Source: Chitinophagaceae bacterium (GTDB lineage Bacteria; Bacteroidota; Bacteroidia; Chitinophagales; Chitinophagaceae). From it: a stretch of 64,000 nucleotides of DNA. The DNA is taken from assembly GCA_004322425.1 (NCBI GenBank), contig SCVJ01000042.1:101551-165550 (forward strand), in the 5' to 3' direction. A program made the position numbers and the translations under genes. Positions within the stretch are counted from its first letter, which is position 1. Each line of letters begins with the position of its first letter. The notes beneath the pieces were generated by a model. It saw only the letters and a list, made by a program, of their open reading frames with translations, was not told the DNA's origin and made no database searches. This document shows, piece by piece, positions 1 to 7,662 of this stretch.

Positions 1-1125
1 ACCAGGGAAATGACCTTGAAAATACCATTCATTGAAAGAAACATTTTTAACACCTACAATGTATTTATCATTAAGCTCAATTACTTTGTCCAGCAATAAA
101 AATGGAGCTCGATGGGGTAATATGGCTTCTATTTGCGGCACATCATAAACAGGAGGATGGCTGGGATTATAAATGGGAATGTTTTTATTATGTTTTTTCT
201 TTTTGATATACTGTTTTATTTTTTTGGCAAAAGCAACATTGCTGTTATGCCCAGGCCGGTTGGCAATAATTTGTGCTTTTATGGGATATCCAATTAAAGC
301 AAGATCGCCAATTATATCCAATAATTTGTGCCGAGCTGGTTCATTTGGAAAATTCAGTTCTACATTATTCAAATAGCCATCACTTTTTACTTCTATTTTT
401 TCTTTTTTAAAAATTTTATGTAAGCGCTTCATCTCTTCTGCATCTACTGCTTTGTCAACAATTACAATCGCATTATTAATGTCGCCTCCTTTAATTAGAT
501 TATCATCCAATAAGGTTTCTAATTCGTGTAAAAAGCAAAACGTTCGACAGGGTGCAATTTCTTTTTCAAAATCTTGAATAGATTTTAAGCCAGCGTGTTG
601 CGTTCCTAAAACGGGTGAATTAAAATCAATAAGAGTAGTAATGCTGTAATTTGTTGCTGGCATCGCCACCATTTCTACGCGCTTTTTGTCATCGATGTAA
701 TCAATATTCTCGTCAATACTGTACCAAATTTTTGCTGCATCTTGTTCTACAACACCTGCCGATTTTATTAATTCTACAAAGGGAGTTGAGCTTCCATCTA
801 TAATGGGTATTTCGGGACCGTTAACTTCAATTAAGCAATTGTCAACACCCATACCAACCAGAGCTGCTAAAATATGTTCTACTGTACTTACTTTTCCACC
901 GTTAGCTTCCAAGGTTGTACCACGGCTTGTATCGGTAACTAAATCACAATCTGCTTTTATTATCGGCTGATCTGGTAAATCTATTCTCTGAAATTGAATT
1001 CCAAATCCTGGACTTGCAGGATTTAATTTCATCTTTACAACAATACCTGTGTGCAATCCTGTTCCAGAAATGCTTACATCAGAATTAATACTATGCTGTT
1101 TATCCGGATTGAAGTTTGAATCCAT
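1..1125 (-). CDS. lpxC/fabZ: Bifunctional LpxC deacetylase / FabZ dehydratase, 3' end outside window
   Basis: Partial gene: the first 375 codons are visible and the reading frame runs off the left edge. The N-terminal ~310 residues are UDP-3-O-acyl-GlcNAc deacetylase, the committed step of lipid A synthesis in the cytoplasm. They carry [10 protein letters not shown] (zinc His), [11 protein letters not shown] and the [10 protein letters not shown] zinc/catalytic motif. After a short linker a FabZ hotdog domain begins ([13 protein letters not shown]) and reaches the catalytic-His motif HFPG at the very edge. This fusion is typical of Bacteroidota. The ATG at 1125 follows a clear -7 element by about 20 nt. 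It lies 83 nt downstream of lpxD. FabZ function is inferred because most of that domain is cut off. Confidence 0.95.
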   Translation of the reverse strand, partial: MDSNFNPDKQHSINSDVSISGTGLHTGIVVKMKLNPASPGFGIQFQRIDLPDQPIIKADCDLVTDTSRGTTLEANGGKVSTVEHILAALVGMGVDNCLIEVNGPEIPIIDGSSTPFVELIKSAGVVEQDAAKIWYSIDENIDYIDDKKRVEMVAMPATNYSITTLIDFNSPVLGTQHAGLKSIQDFEKEIAPCRTFCFLHELETLLDDNLIKGGDINNAIVIVDKAVDAEEMKRLHKIFKKEKIEVKSDGYLNNVELNFPNEPARHKLLDIIGDLALIGYPIKAQIIANRPGHNSNVAFAKKIKQYIKKKKHNKNIPIYNPSHPPVYDVPQIEAILPHRAPFLLLDKVIELNDKYIVGVKNVSFNEWYFQGHFPG

Positions 1126-1144
1126 GCAAAATTTTTGAGATGGG

Positions 1145-1152
1145 CAAAGATA
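1145..1152 (-). promoter_or_regulatory. -7 promoter element of lpxC/fabZ
   Basis: On the minus strand this reads TATCTTTG, a perfect match to the Bacteroidota -7 consensus TAnnTTTG. It lies 20 nt before the lpxC ATG, in the 83-nt gap after lpxD. It suggests lpxC-fabZ has its own promoter in addition to any read-through from lpxD. No clear -33 TTTG is visible. Confidence 0.6.
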
Positions 1153-1208
1153 CAATTCAGTGTTGAAATGAATAAGGGGGAGTGTTGGATGATTTTAATT
1201 CAAATTTA

Positions 1209-2261
1209 TTACTGAACTTTTTCAGCCATTAATTTTTTTACTAACTCTTCAAGTTCTTGTATTCTCTTTTCCAAATCGGGTAGTTTTCGTTTGATAGCTT
1301 GACTTCGAAGTTCAGCAGTGTGTTCGAATGCTGGAGTTCCACTTACTGTTTTACCAGATTCAATTGATTTAGTAGCGCCACTTTGAGCTGCAATTTTTAC
1401 ACCATCGCCAATTTGAATATGTCCTGCTATACCTACTTGCCCGCCCAACATAACATTGTTGCCAATTTTTGTACTGCCACTAATTCCTGATTGCGCTGCA
1501 ATTGCCGAGTTGTTTCCTATTTCTACATTGTGTGCTACTTGAATTAAGTTATCCAACTTCGTTCCTTTTTTAATTCGTGTAGAACCCATCGTTGCTCTGT
1601 CAATAGTTGTATTGGCGCCTATTTCAACATCATCTTCAATAACTACATTTCCTATTTGTGGAATCTTTTTAAAACTTCCATCTGCTTGAGAAGCAAATCC
1701 AAATCCATCACTTCCAATTACTGCACCAGCATGAATAATTACATTATTTCCAATAATACAATTGTGAAAAATTTTAACACCCGGATAAATAATTGCATTA
1801 TCGCCTACTATCACATTGTTTCCTAAAAAAACTCCTGAATAAATTTTTGTGTTTTTCCCGAGCTTCACATTTTCGTTGATGCAAGCAAACACACCAATAA
1901 AAACGTTGTTACCAATTTGAACTGATGGCGCAACATAAGAGGGTTGTTGAACTCCAGATAGCTGATTCGTAAATTGCTCATCGTATTTTTCCAACAATAA
2001 ACTAAAAGCTAAATAAGCATCGGCAACACGAATTAGTGTTGCTGCAACTGGTTTTTTTAAATTCAAATGTTGATTTACAATAACAATCGAAGCCTTAGTA
2101 GTGTATAAAAATTCTTCGTATTTATCGTTCGCCAAAAAACTGAGTTGCATTTGTTCTGCCTCTTCAATTTTCCCAAGGCTATTAACAGTTACTGAAGCAT
2201 CTCCTTCCACAGTACCTTGAATCAATGCTGCTATTTGTGTTGCTGATAACTGCATATTCAT
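1209..2261 (-). CDS. lpxD: UDP-3-O-acylglucosamine N-acyltransferase LpxD
   Basis: 350 residues, a normal length for LpxD. It transfers a 3-hydroxyacyl chain from ACP to the 2-amino group of UDP-3-O-acyl-GlcN, the third step of lipid A synthesis. The N-terminal ~100 residues form the uridine-binding domain. Residues ~105-310 are hexapeptide repeats of a left-handed beta helix (runs such as [25 protein letters not shown]). The catalytic His lies in QVAHNVEIG. The C-terminal helix ([18 protein letters not shown]) is the trimerisation/ACP-recruiting helix. It lies between the HD hydrolase and lpxC-fabZ on the same strand, so it is probably part of a lipid A gene cluster. Confidence 0.96.
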   Translation of the reverse strand: MNMQLSATQIAALIQGTVEGDASVTVNSLGKIEEAEQMQLSFLANDKYEEFLYTTKASIVIVNQHLNLKKPVAATLIRVADAYLAFSLLLEKYDEQFTNQLSGVQQPSYVAPSVQIGNNVFIGVFACINENVKLGKNTKIYSGVFLGNNVIVGDNAIIYPGVKIFHNCIIGNNVIIHAGAVIGSDGFGFASQADGSFKKIPQIGNVVIEDDVEIGANTTIDRATMGSTRIKKGTKLDNLIQVAHNVEIGNNSAIAAQSGISGSTKIGNNVMLGGQVGIAGHIQIGDGVKIAAQSGATKSIESGKTVSGTPAFEHTAELRSQAIKRKLPDLEKRIQELEELVKKLMAEKVQ

Positions 2262-2364
2262 ACAAGCAAATGTCTTTTGAAGATTAAATTTGGGTTCGGC
2301 TTTCTATTGAAAAATACAGGTTGAATAAATAAATTTTTTTGAGTGAAAATGAACTGAAAATTTA

Positions 2365-3582
2365 TTATTTTCTCAAGTAACAAATGTAGTGTTTTTTAAC
2401 GGTGCTTACTAGTGGTTGCTGAATCAATGCATGATCCACGGTGGAAATATCTTTTATGGAATTGTCTTTGTATAAAATATTTATTCTTTCCTCTAGTGGG
2501 TTATAGGCAGTGTTGGTTACTTGTCCTGTAAATACAAAATAGCTAGCTTCTTCTTCAGAAATAGATAGTTGCTTTGCTACTAATTTTTTATTTTCTGCAA
2601 TTGTAGCAAGTGCTAATGGAATAGATTGAAATTTTACTTTCAATAAGTTGCGATTAATGAGCATGCTACAGAGTAATGACAATATTTTATCCGAATGAGA
2701 CATCCAGTTTTTTACTGTACAGATTACATCGGCATCATCCAAATTGCAGAATAAATCTATATGTTTTTCTGCCTGCTGATTGGTTTGATAGTGATGTAAA
2801 AAAAAGTCGAATGAAGTGGTTGCGGCCGCAATATTTTCTCCCTTTGTAATCAACTCTTTTGCCCGTTGAATAATTTTTACCATCATTTCTTCGGCACATA
2901 AAACAGTTTTGTGTAAGTACACTTGCCAATACATTAATCTTCGTGCTACTAAAAATTTTTCTATGGAATAAATTCCTTTTTCTTCAACAACTAATTCACC
3001 ATTATGTACCGTGAGCATTTTTAAAATTCGATCGTAGCCAATAACTCCTTCGGATACGCCAGTAAAAAAACTATCGCGTGTGAGATAGTCCATTCTGTCC
3101 ATATCCAATTGGCCAGAAATTAATTGATGAAGAAATTTTTTGGGATACGTATTTGTAAAAATTTCAATGGCAGTTTGTAATTGGCCATCAAATTGCTTGT
3201 TTAAAATTTTCATAATGTGCAAGGAAAGAATTTCGTGTTGCACATCTTTTATAAGTTCATTTTCCAACGTATGAGAAAATGGTCCGTGTCCCACATCATG
3301 CAATAGAATGGCAATTTTTGAACCCAACTCTTCTTCGGGAGTGATGTCAATTTTTTTACTTTTCAATTCATTTAATGCGCTGCACATTAAATGGTACGCA
3401 CCTAAAGAATGATGGAGCCTTGAATGTACAGCACCGGGATAAACTAAATGTGCGAATGCCATTTGATAGATCCGTCGTAAACGCTGATAATAAGGGTGAG
3501 CCACTATTTCCAAAATCAACGGATGATCAATCGTGATAAATCCATAAACAGGATCGTTAATAATTTTTCTGTACTGTGCCAT
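2365..3582 (-). CDS. HD-domain phosphohydrolase (dGTPase/SAMHD1-like family)
   Basis: 405-residue cytoplasmic HD-superfamily metal-dependent phosphohydrolase. Metal-site motifs seen are HSRLHHSLGAYHL (~residues 53-65), ILLHDVGHGPFSHTLE (HD dyad near residue 96) and SGQLDMDRMDYLTRDS (downstream Asp). This is the layout of the YdhJ/SAMHD1-like group, whose members often hydrolyse nucleotides; the substrate here is unknown. It starts 96 nt from the divergent porX start and is followed by lpxD 103 nt downstream. From memory of related genomes this neighbourhood recurs in Bacteroidota, but no functional link to lipid A is established. Confidence 0.9.
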   Translation of the reverse strand: MAQYRKIINDPVYGFITIDHPLILEIVAHPYYQRLRRIYQMAFAHLVYPGAVHSRLHHSLGAYHLMCSALNELKSKKIDITPEEELGSKIAILLHDVGHGPFSHTLENELIKDVQHEILSLHIMKILNKQFDGQLQTAIEIFTNTYPKKFLHQLISGQLDMDRMDYLTRDSFFTGVSEGVIGYDRILKMLTVHNGELVVEEKGIYSIEKFLVARRLMYWQVYLHKTVLCAEEMMVKIIQRAKELITKGENIAAATTSFDFFLHHYQTNQQAEKHIDLFCNLDDADVICTVKNWMSHSDKILSLLCSMLINRNLLKVKFQSIPLALATIAENKKLVAKQLSISEEEASYFVFTGQVTNTAYNPLEERINILYKDNSIKDISTVDHALIQQPLVSTVKKHYICYLRK

Positions 3583-3621
3583 AGCAATGGTTGAAAAGCT
3601 TGTTTGTAGGAATCAAGATAG

Positions 3622-3629
3622 CAAAACTA
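3622..3629 (-). promoter_or_regulatory. -7 promoter element of the HD hydrolase gene
   Basis: Minus strand reads TAGTTTTG, matching TAnnTTTG, 40 nt before the HD gene ATG. It is almost back to back with the porX -7 element at 3651-3658, so the two divergent promoters overlap and could be co-regulated. Confidence 0.5.
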
Positions 3630-3650
3630 CAATTGCAAACTTGAAAAAGC

Positions 3651-3658
3651 TAAATTTG
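3651..3658 (+). promoter_or_regulatory. -7 promoter element of porX
   Basis: TAAATTTG matches TAnnTTTG, 20 nt before the porX ATG. A TTG at 3633-3635 lies 15 nt upstream, which is short for a -33 element. Confidence 0.5.
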
Positions 3659-3678
3659 AGTGTTCAACCAATTTACAA

Positions 3679-5235
3679 ATGGCGCAAGCAAAAATACTTT
3701 GGGTAGATGATGAGATTGAAAGTCTTCAGTCGCAAAAAATATTTTTGGAATCAAAAGGGTATTCTATTCAAACGGTAACCAACGGATTTGATGCCATAGA
3801 TTTTGTAAAAGAAAATCAAGTTGATGTTGTTTTGATGGATGAATCTATGCCTGGCATCAGCGGATTGGAAACGCTAGCAAAAATTAAAGAAATCAACCGA
3901 CAACTTCCTGTTGTATTGATTACTAAAAATGAAACAGAAAATTTAATGAACGATGCGATTGGTTCTCAAATAAGTGATTATTTAATAAAACCGGTAAATC
4001 CCAATCAGGTACTGCTGAGTTTGAAAAAAATTTTGGACAACAAAAAATTGATTTCAGAAAAAACAACTACAGCCTATCAGCAACAATTTCGAGAACTTTT
4101 TATGGTGCTGAATAGTAAGCCCGATTTTCAAGAATGGATTAGTGTTTATAAAAAACTTATTTATTGGGAATTGGAAATGGAAAAAAGTGATAGTAATGAA
4201 ATGCTGGAAGTTTTACAATTGCAAAAAAGTGAAGCTAACACGGAGTTTAGCAAGTTTATCAGTAACCATTATCTTTCGTGGTTGCAATCTAAATCTTCAG
4301 CAAAACCTATTTTATCGCATACATTGATGCAACAAAAAGTATTGCCTTTTTTGGAGAAGGAAGTTCCTTTATTTTTTATTTTAATTGACAACTTACGCTT
4401 TGATCAATGGAAAGCCATTGAACCTATTTTTATTCAAAATTTTCGGATTGTTGAGGAAGAATGTTTTTACAGCATTTTACCAACCACTACGCAATATGCT
4501 CGTAATTCAATTCTGTCGGGCTTGTTGCCAGTTGATATTGCGGCACAATTCCCAAATGAATGGAAAAATGATGAAGAGGAAGTCGGAAAAAATTTACACG
4601 AAGAAACTTTTCTTCGTTCACAATTGCACCGACTTGGAAAAGGAAATTTAAAAGTATCGTTTACAAAAATTGTAAACAACCAAGCAGGAATTAACTTGGT
4701 AAATAATGTTCATAATTTATTACACAATGATTTGAATGTAGTGGTGTACAATTTTGTAGATATGCTTAGTCATGCAAGAACAGAAATGGAAGTGTTGAAA
4801 GAATTGGCAAGTGATGAAATAAGCTATCGATCTATTACTCAAAGTTGGTTTGAACATAGTCCGTTGTATCAAGCGCTAAAAAAAATTGCGGGTAAAAATA
4901 TTCGAATAGTGCTGGCTACCGATCATGGAAGTATAAAAGTGAAAAAAGCTTGCAAAGTGGTGGGAGATAAACAAACAACTACCAATCTTCGTTACAAGCA
5001 CGGACGAAATTTAAGTTATGAAGCCAAAGAGGTATTGGCTTTTCGAAATCCTCAAGAAGCAGGATTGCCGGGCCCCTCTATTAATTCATCATATATTTTT
5101 GCCAAAGAAGACGGCTATCTCTGTTATCCAAACAATTACAACCATTTTGCAAATTATTATCGTAATACATTTCAACACGGAGGTGTAAGTTTGGAGGAAA
5201 TGATTGTGCCTGTCATTAAAATGGCTAGCAAGTAA
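3679..5235 (+). CDS. porX: PorX, response regulator with PglZ effector domain
   Basis: 518 residues. The N-terminal receiver domain (~1-120) has the acidic pair D10/D11, phospho-acceptor D54 in VVLMDESMPG and the conserved Lys in LIKPV. A helical linker leads to a PglZ alkaline-phosphatase-like domain (~210-515) with metal-site segments LIDNLRFDQW, LPTTTQYARNS, VDMLSHAR and LATDHGSIKV. This architecture is PorX, which with the kinase PorY and the sigma factor SigP controls the type IX secretion system in Porphyromonas; the PglZ domain has been reported to have phosphodiesterase activity on oligonucleotides. PorY and the T9SS core genes are not in the window, but two T9SS cargo genes are. All expected metal-site regions look intact. 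Confidence 0.93.
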   Translation: MAQAKILWVDDEIESLQSQKIFLESKGYSIQTVTNGFDAIDFVKENQVDVVLMDESMPGISGLETLAKIKEINRQLPVVLITKNETENLMNDAIGSQISDYLIKPVNPNQVLLSLKKILDNKKLISEKTTTAYQQQFRELFMVLNSKPDFQEWISVYKKLIYWELEMEKSDSNEMLEVLQLQKSEANTEFSKFISNHYLSWLQSKSSAKPILSHTLMQQKVLPFLEKEVPLFFILIDNLRFDQWKAIEPIFIQNFRIVEEECFYSILPTTTQYARNSILSGLLPVDIAAQFPNEWKNDEEEVGKNLHEETFLRSQLHRLGKGNLKVSFTKIVNNQAGINLVNNVHNLLHNDLNVVVYNFVDMLSHARTEMEVLKELASDEISYRSITQSWFEHSPLYQALKKIAGKNIRIVLATDHGSIKVKKACKVVGDKQTTTNLRYKHGRNLSYEAKEVLAFRNPQEAGLPGPSINSSYIFAKEDGYLCYPNNYNHFANYYRNTFQHGGVSLEEMIVPVIKMASK

Positions 5236-5285
5236 TGGCGGATTTTTTTTAGGAATAATTTTAAAAATTGATTTACCAGTTGCGT

Positions 5286-5293
5286 TAACTTTG
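5286..5293 (+). promoter_or_regulatory. -7 promoter element of the small gene at 5303
   Basis: TAACTTTG matches TAnnTTTG. It ends 9 nt before the ATG at 5303, implying a very short 5' leader. Its position rules out the longer open frame that begins inside porX as the translated form. Confidence 0.5.
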
Positions 5294-5302
5294 TATTCTT
5301 TT

Positions 5303-5578
5303 ATGAAATACACACAATCAGCACTTGATAAGTTAGAAGCAATAGTTGAGGAAGCAGGATATGTAATTCGTTATGAACGGGGAACATTTCAAAGCGGCTA
5401 TTGTATATTGGAGTTGAAAAAAGTGGTTGTACTCAATAAATTTTTACCAACCGAAGGTCGCATTAATACTATGTTCGATCTTATTCCTCAATTGGAAATT
5501 AACAAAGAGTTGTTGAGCGATGAGTCGAAGAAAACATATTCCAAACTCATCGTAAAACAAACGGAAGAAAGTAATTGA
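5303..5578 (+). CDS. Small conserved Bacteroidota protein of unknown function (91 aa)
   Basis: 91-residue soluble alpha/beta protein starting MKYTQSALDKLEAIVEEAGY and containing the segment GTFQSGYCILELKKVVVLNK, followed by FLPTEGRINTMFDLI. The pattern GNFxSGYC...VVVxNKF...EARI is familiar to me from small hypothetical proteins in Bacteroidota, but I know no function. The frame is open further upstream into porX. ATG 5303 is chosen because a -7 element sits 9 nt before it and the upstream residues do not look like this family. It follows porX by 67 nt. Confidence 0.78.
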   Translation: MKYTQSALDKLEAIVEEAGYVIRYERGTFQSGYCILELKKVVVLNKFLPTEGRINTMFDLIPQLEINKELLSDESKKTYSKLIVKQTEESN

Positions 5579-5638
5579 AAAAAGGAATAACTTTTTTTGT
5601 AGAATCTGATATTGTTATTTTGAGTTATAAATTTACAA

Positions 5639-6418
5639 GTGAATTATCCTCCGCTTAAAATTACTTTTCTTGGAACGGGTACCAGCAGTGGTGTGCCAAT
5701 GATTTCTTGTAATTGCGAAGTGTGTGCTTCTGTCGATAAAAAAGATAAACGACTTCGGCCCAGTGTTCTCATTCAATCATCCACTACAACAATTGTAATT
5801 GATACAACACCTGATTTTCGTTATCAAATGCTGCGAGAGAATGTCAAACAACTGGATGCGGTTTTGTTAACACATTCTCATAAAGATCATATTGCGGGAT
5901 TGGATGATGTGCGGGCTTTTAATTTTTTTTATAAAAAGGTGATGCCAGTTTATGCTAATTCTGCAACAGAGACAGCCATTCAAAAAGAATTTAGCTATGT
6001 TTTTTCAGGAGAAAAATATCCTGGTATTCCGGTGTTGGATCTAATTACTATTCCCGAAGAGCTATTTTTTATTGGCGATATTCCCGTAATTCCTATAAAA
6101 GTATGGCATCATAAAATGGCTGTATTAGGATTTCGTTTCGGAAATTTTACCTACATCACCGATGCAAACAAAATTGATGATTCCGAAAAAGAAAAAATAA
6201 AGGGTAGTAAGGTTATGGTTTTAAATGCTTTACGTAAACAACAGCATCTCTCTCATTTTACACTGGGAGAAGCCATTGATTTGGTTAAGGAAATTCAAGT
6301 ACCAACAGCTTATTTTACACATATTTCACATCAATTGGGAATTCATCAACAAGTAGAAGCCGAACTTCCCGAAGGAATACATCTCGCATTTGACGGATTG
6401 GTTTTACAGCTGCAGTAG
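5639..6418 (+). CDS. MBL-fold metallo-hydrolase, PhnP-like
   Basis: 259-residue metallo-beta-lactamase-fold hydrolase. The N-terminus has TFLGTGTSSGVP followed by a Cys pair (SCNCEVC), a layout found in PhnP (phosphoribosyl cyclic phosphate phosphodiesterase) and its relatives. The metal motif is LTHSHKDHIAGLDD (HxHxDH), with further ligands in VWHHK, YITDAN and FTHISHQ. The start is GTG at 5639; no ATG lies between it and the conserved core. No phosphonate genes are nearby, so the true substrate is unknown. It probably forms a unit with the preceding small gene (60-nt gap). Confidence 0.88.
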   Translation: MNYPPLKITFLGTGTSSGVPMISCNCEVCASVDKKDKRLRPSVLIQSSTTTIVIDTTPDFRYQMLRENVKQLDAVLLTHSHKDHIAGLDDVRAFNFFYKKVMPVYANSATETAIQKEFSYVFSGEKYPGIPVLDLITIPEELFFIGDIPVIPIKVWHHKMAVLGFRFGNFTYITDANKIDDSEKEKIKGSKVMVLNALRKQQHLSHFTLGEAIDLVKEIQVPTAYFTHISHQLGIHQQVEAELPEGIHLAFDGLVLQLQ

Positions 6419-6489
6419 TATTATTTTTTATACTAACACTTGTTAGATTCTACATTTCGCTCGTATCTTGCGCCCTCTAATTTTCAAAC

Positions 6490-7632
6490 ATGAACTTTCA
6501 ACCAAGCGAAATAACCCTTCAAGTTGCACAAACCGCAAAAGATTTTGCAATTCAACACATCAAACCTCATATTATGGAGTGGGATGAAGCGCAAGAATTT
6601 CCAGTTAAAATTTTTAAAGCAATGGGAAAACTGGGATTGATGGGCGTTCTTGTTCCGGAACAATATGGCGGATCAGGACTTGGCTATTTTGAATATAAAG
6701 TGGTGGTGGAAGAAATATCCAAAGTTTGCGGATCCATTGGATTGAGCGTTGCGGCACATAATTCACTTTGCGTGGGACATATTCTGTCGTTTGGAAATGA
6801 AGAGCAAAAGAAAAAATATTTACCCAAACTTGCTACTGCCGAACATATTGGTGCATGGGGATTAACAGAAGCTAATACAGGAAGTGATGCCGGTAATATG
6901 AAATGTACTGCTACAAAAGATGGCAATGATTGGATAATAAATGGCACTAAAAATTGGATTACGCACGGTAAAACCGGAGACATTGCGGTTGTAATTTGCA
7001 GCACTGGAGCACCAAGAACAAAAAATAATGCAACTGCATTTATTGTAGAAAGAGGAACGGTTGGTTTTTCTGCTGGCAAAAAAGAAAACAAATTGGGAAT
7101 GCGTGCAAGCGAAACAGCAGAAATGGTTTTTGATAATTGTCGTGTTTCGGATGAAAACCGAATTGGTGAAATTGGCGACGGGTTTAAACAATCATTGAAA
7201 GTATTGGATGGCGGGCGAATTTCTATTGCTACACTTTCTTTGGGAATTGCAAGAGGTGCTTATGAAGCAGCTTTGAAATATTCGCAAGAACGATATCAGT
7301 TCGATCAACCCATTTCTAATTTTCAAGGAATTTCTTTTAAGCTTGCCGATATGGCTACAGAAATAGCTGCTGCCGAATTATTGATTTTACAAGCTTGCGA
7401 TCAAAAAAACAGAGGAGAAAATGTTACCAAAACCTCGGCTATGGCCAAATATTATGCCAGCGAAGTAGCCGTAAGAGTTGCCAACGATGCTTTACAAGTT
7501 TTTGGTGGATATGGCTATACCAAAGATTTTCCGGTAGAAAAATTTTATCGCGATGCCAAACTTTGCACAATTGGCGAAGGCACTTCCGAAATTCAGAAAT
7601 TAGTTATTTCAAGAGCAGTACTTAAAAACTAA
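6490..7632 (+). CDS. Acyl-CoA dehydrogenase
   Basis: 380 residues, the standard length for a FAD-dependent short/medium-chain acyl-CoA dehydrogenase, the first oxidation step of beta-oxidation or branched-chain amino acid degradation. The three family regions are visible: helical N-domain to ~residue 120, beta-domain with WGLTEANTGSDAG (FAD/substrate contact), and C-terminal helical domain with QVFGGYGYTKDFPVEKFYRD. The catalytic base is E363 in IGEGTSEIQK; the usual YEG is GEG here, which occurs in this family. The chain-length preference cannot be read from the sequence. A thiolase that could act in the same pathway is at 52.5 kb, not adjacent. Confidence 0.94.
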   Translation: MNFQPSEITLQVAQTAKDFAIQHIKPHIMEWDEAQEFPVKIFKAMGKLGLMGVLVPEQYGGSGLGYFEYKVVVEEISKVCGSIGLSVAAHNSLCVGHILSFGNEEQKKKYLPKLATAEHIGAWGLTEANTGSDAGNMKCTATKDGNDWIINGTKNWITHGKTGDIAVVICSTGAPRTKNNATAFIVERGTVGFSAGKKENKLGMRASETAEMVFDNCRVSDENRIGEIGDGFKQSLKVLDGGRISIATLSLGIARGAYEAALKYSQERYQFDQPISNFQGISFKLADMATEIAAAELLILQACDQKNRGENVTKTSAMAKYYASEVAVRVANDALQVFGGYGYTKDFPVEKFYRDAKLCTIGEGTSEIQKLVISRAVLKN

Positions 7633-7633
7633 A

Positions 7634-7654
7634 AACCCAACTATCTGTTGGGTT
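7634..7654. terminator. Bidirectional hairpin between convergent genes
   Basis: AACCCAAC (7634-7641), a 5-nt loop and GTTGGGTT (7647-7654) form a perfect 8-bp stem between the ends of the acyl-CoA dehydrogenase and the peptidase. It is flanked by A/T-rich runs on both sides, so it could stop transcription from either direction. Confidence 0.65.
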
Positions 7655-7662
7655 CTTAAAAT

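Noticed and set aside
5204..5302. A longer start, inside porX, for the small gene at 5303.
   Set aside because: The -7 promoter element lies between it and the ATG at 5303, and the extra residues look like read-through of AT-rich DNA.
6684..7191. Two long minus-strand frames inside the acyl-CoA dehydrogenase gene.
   Set aside because: They are antisense shadows of a strongly conserved gene, with no family similarity.
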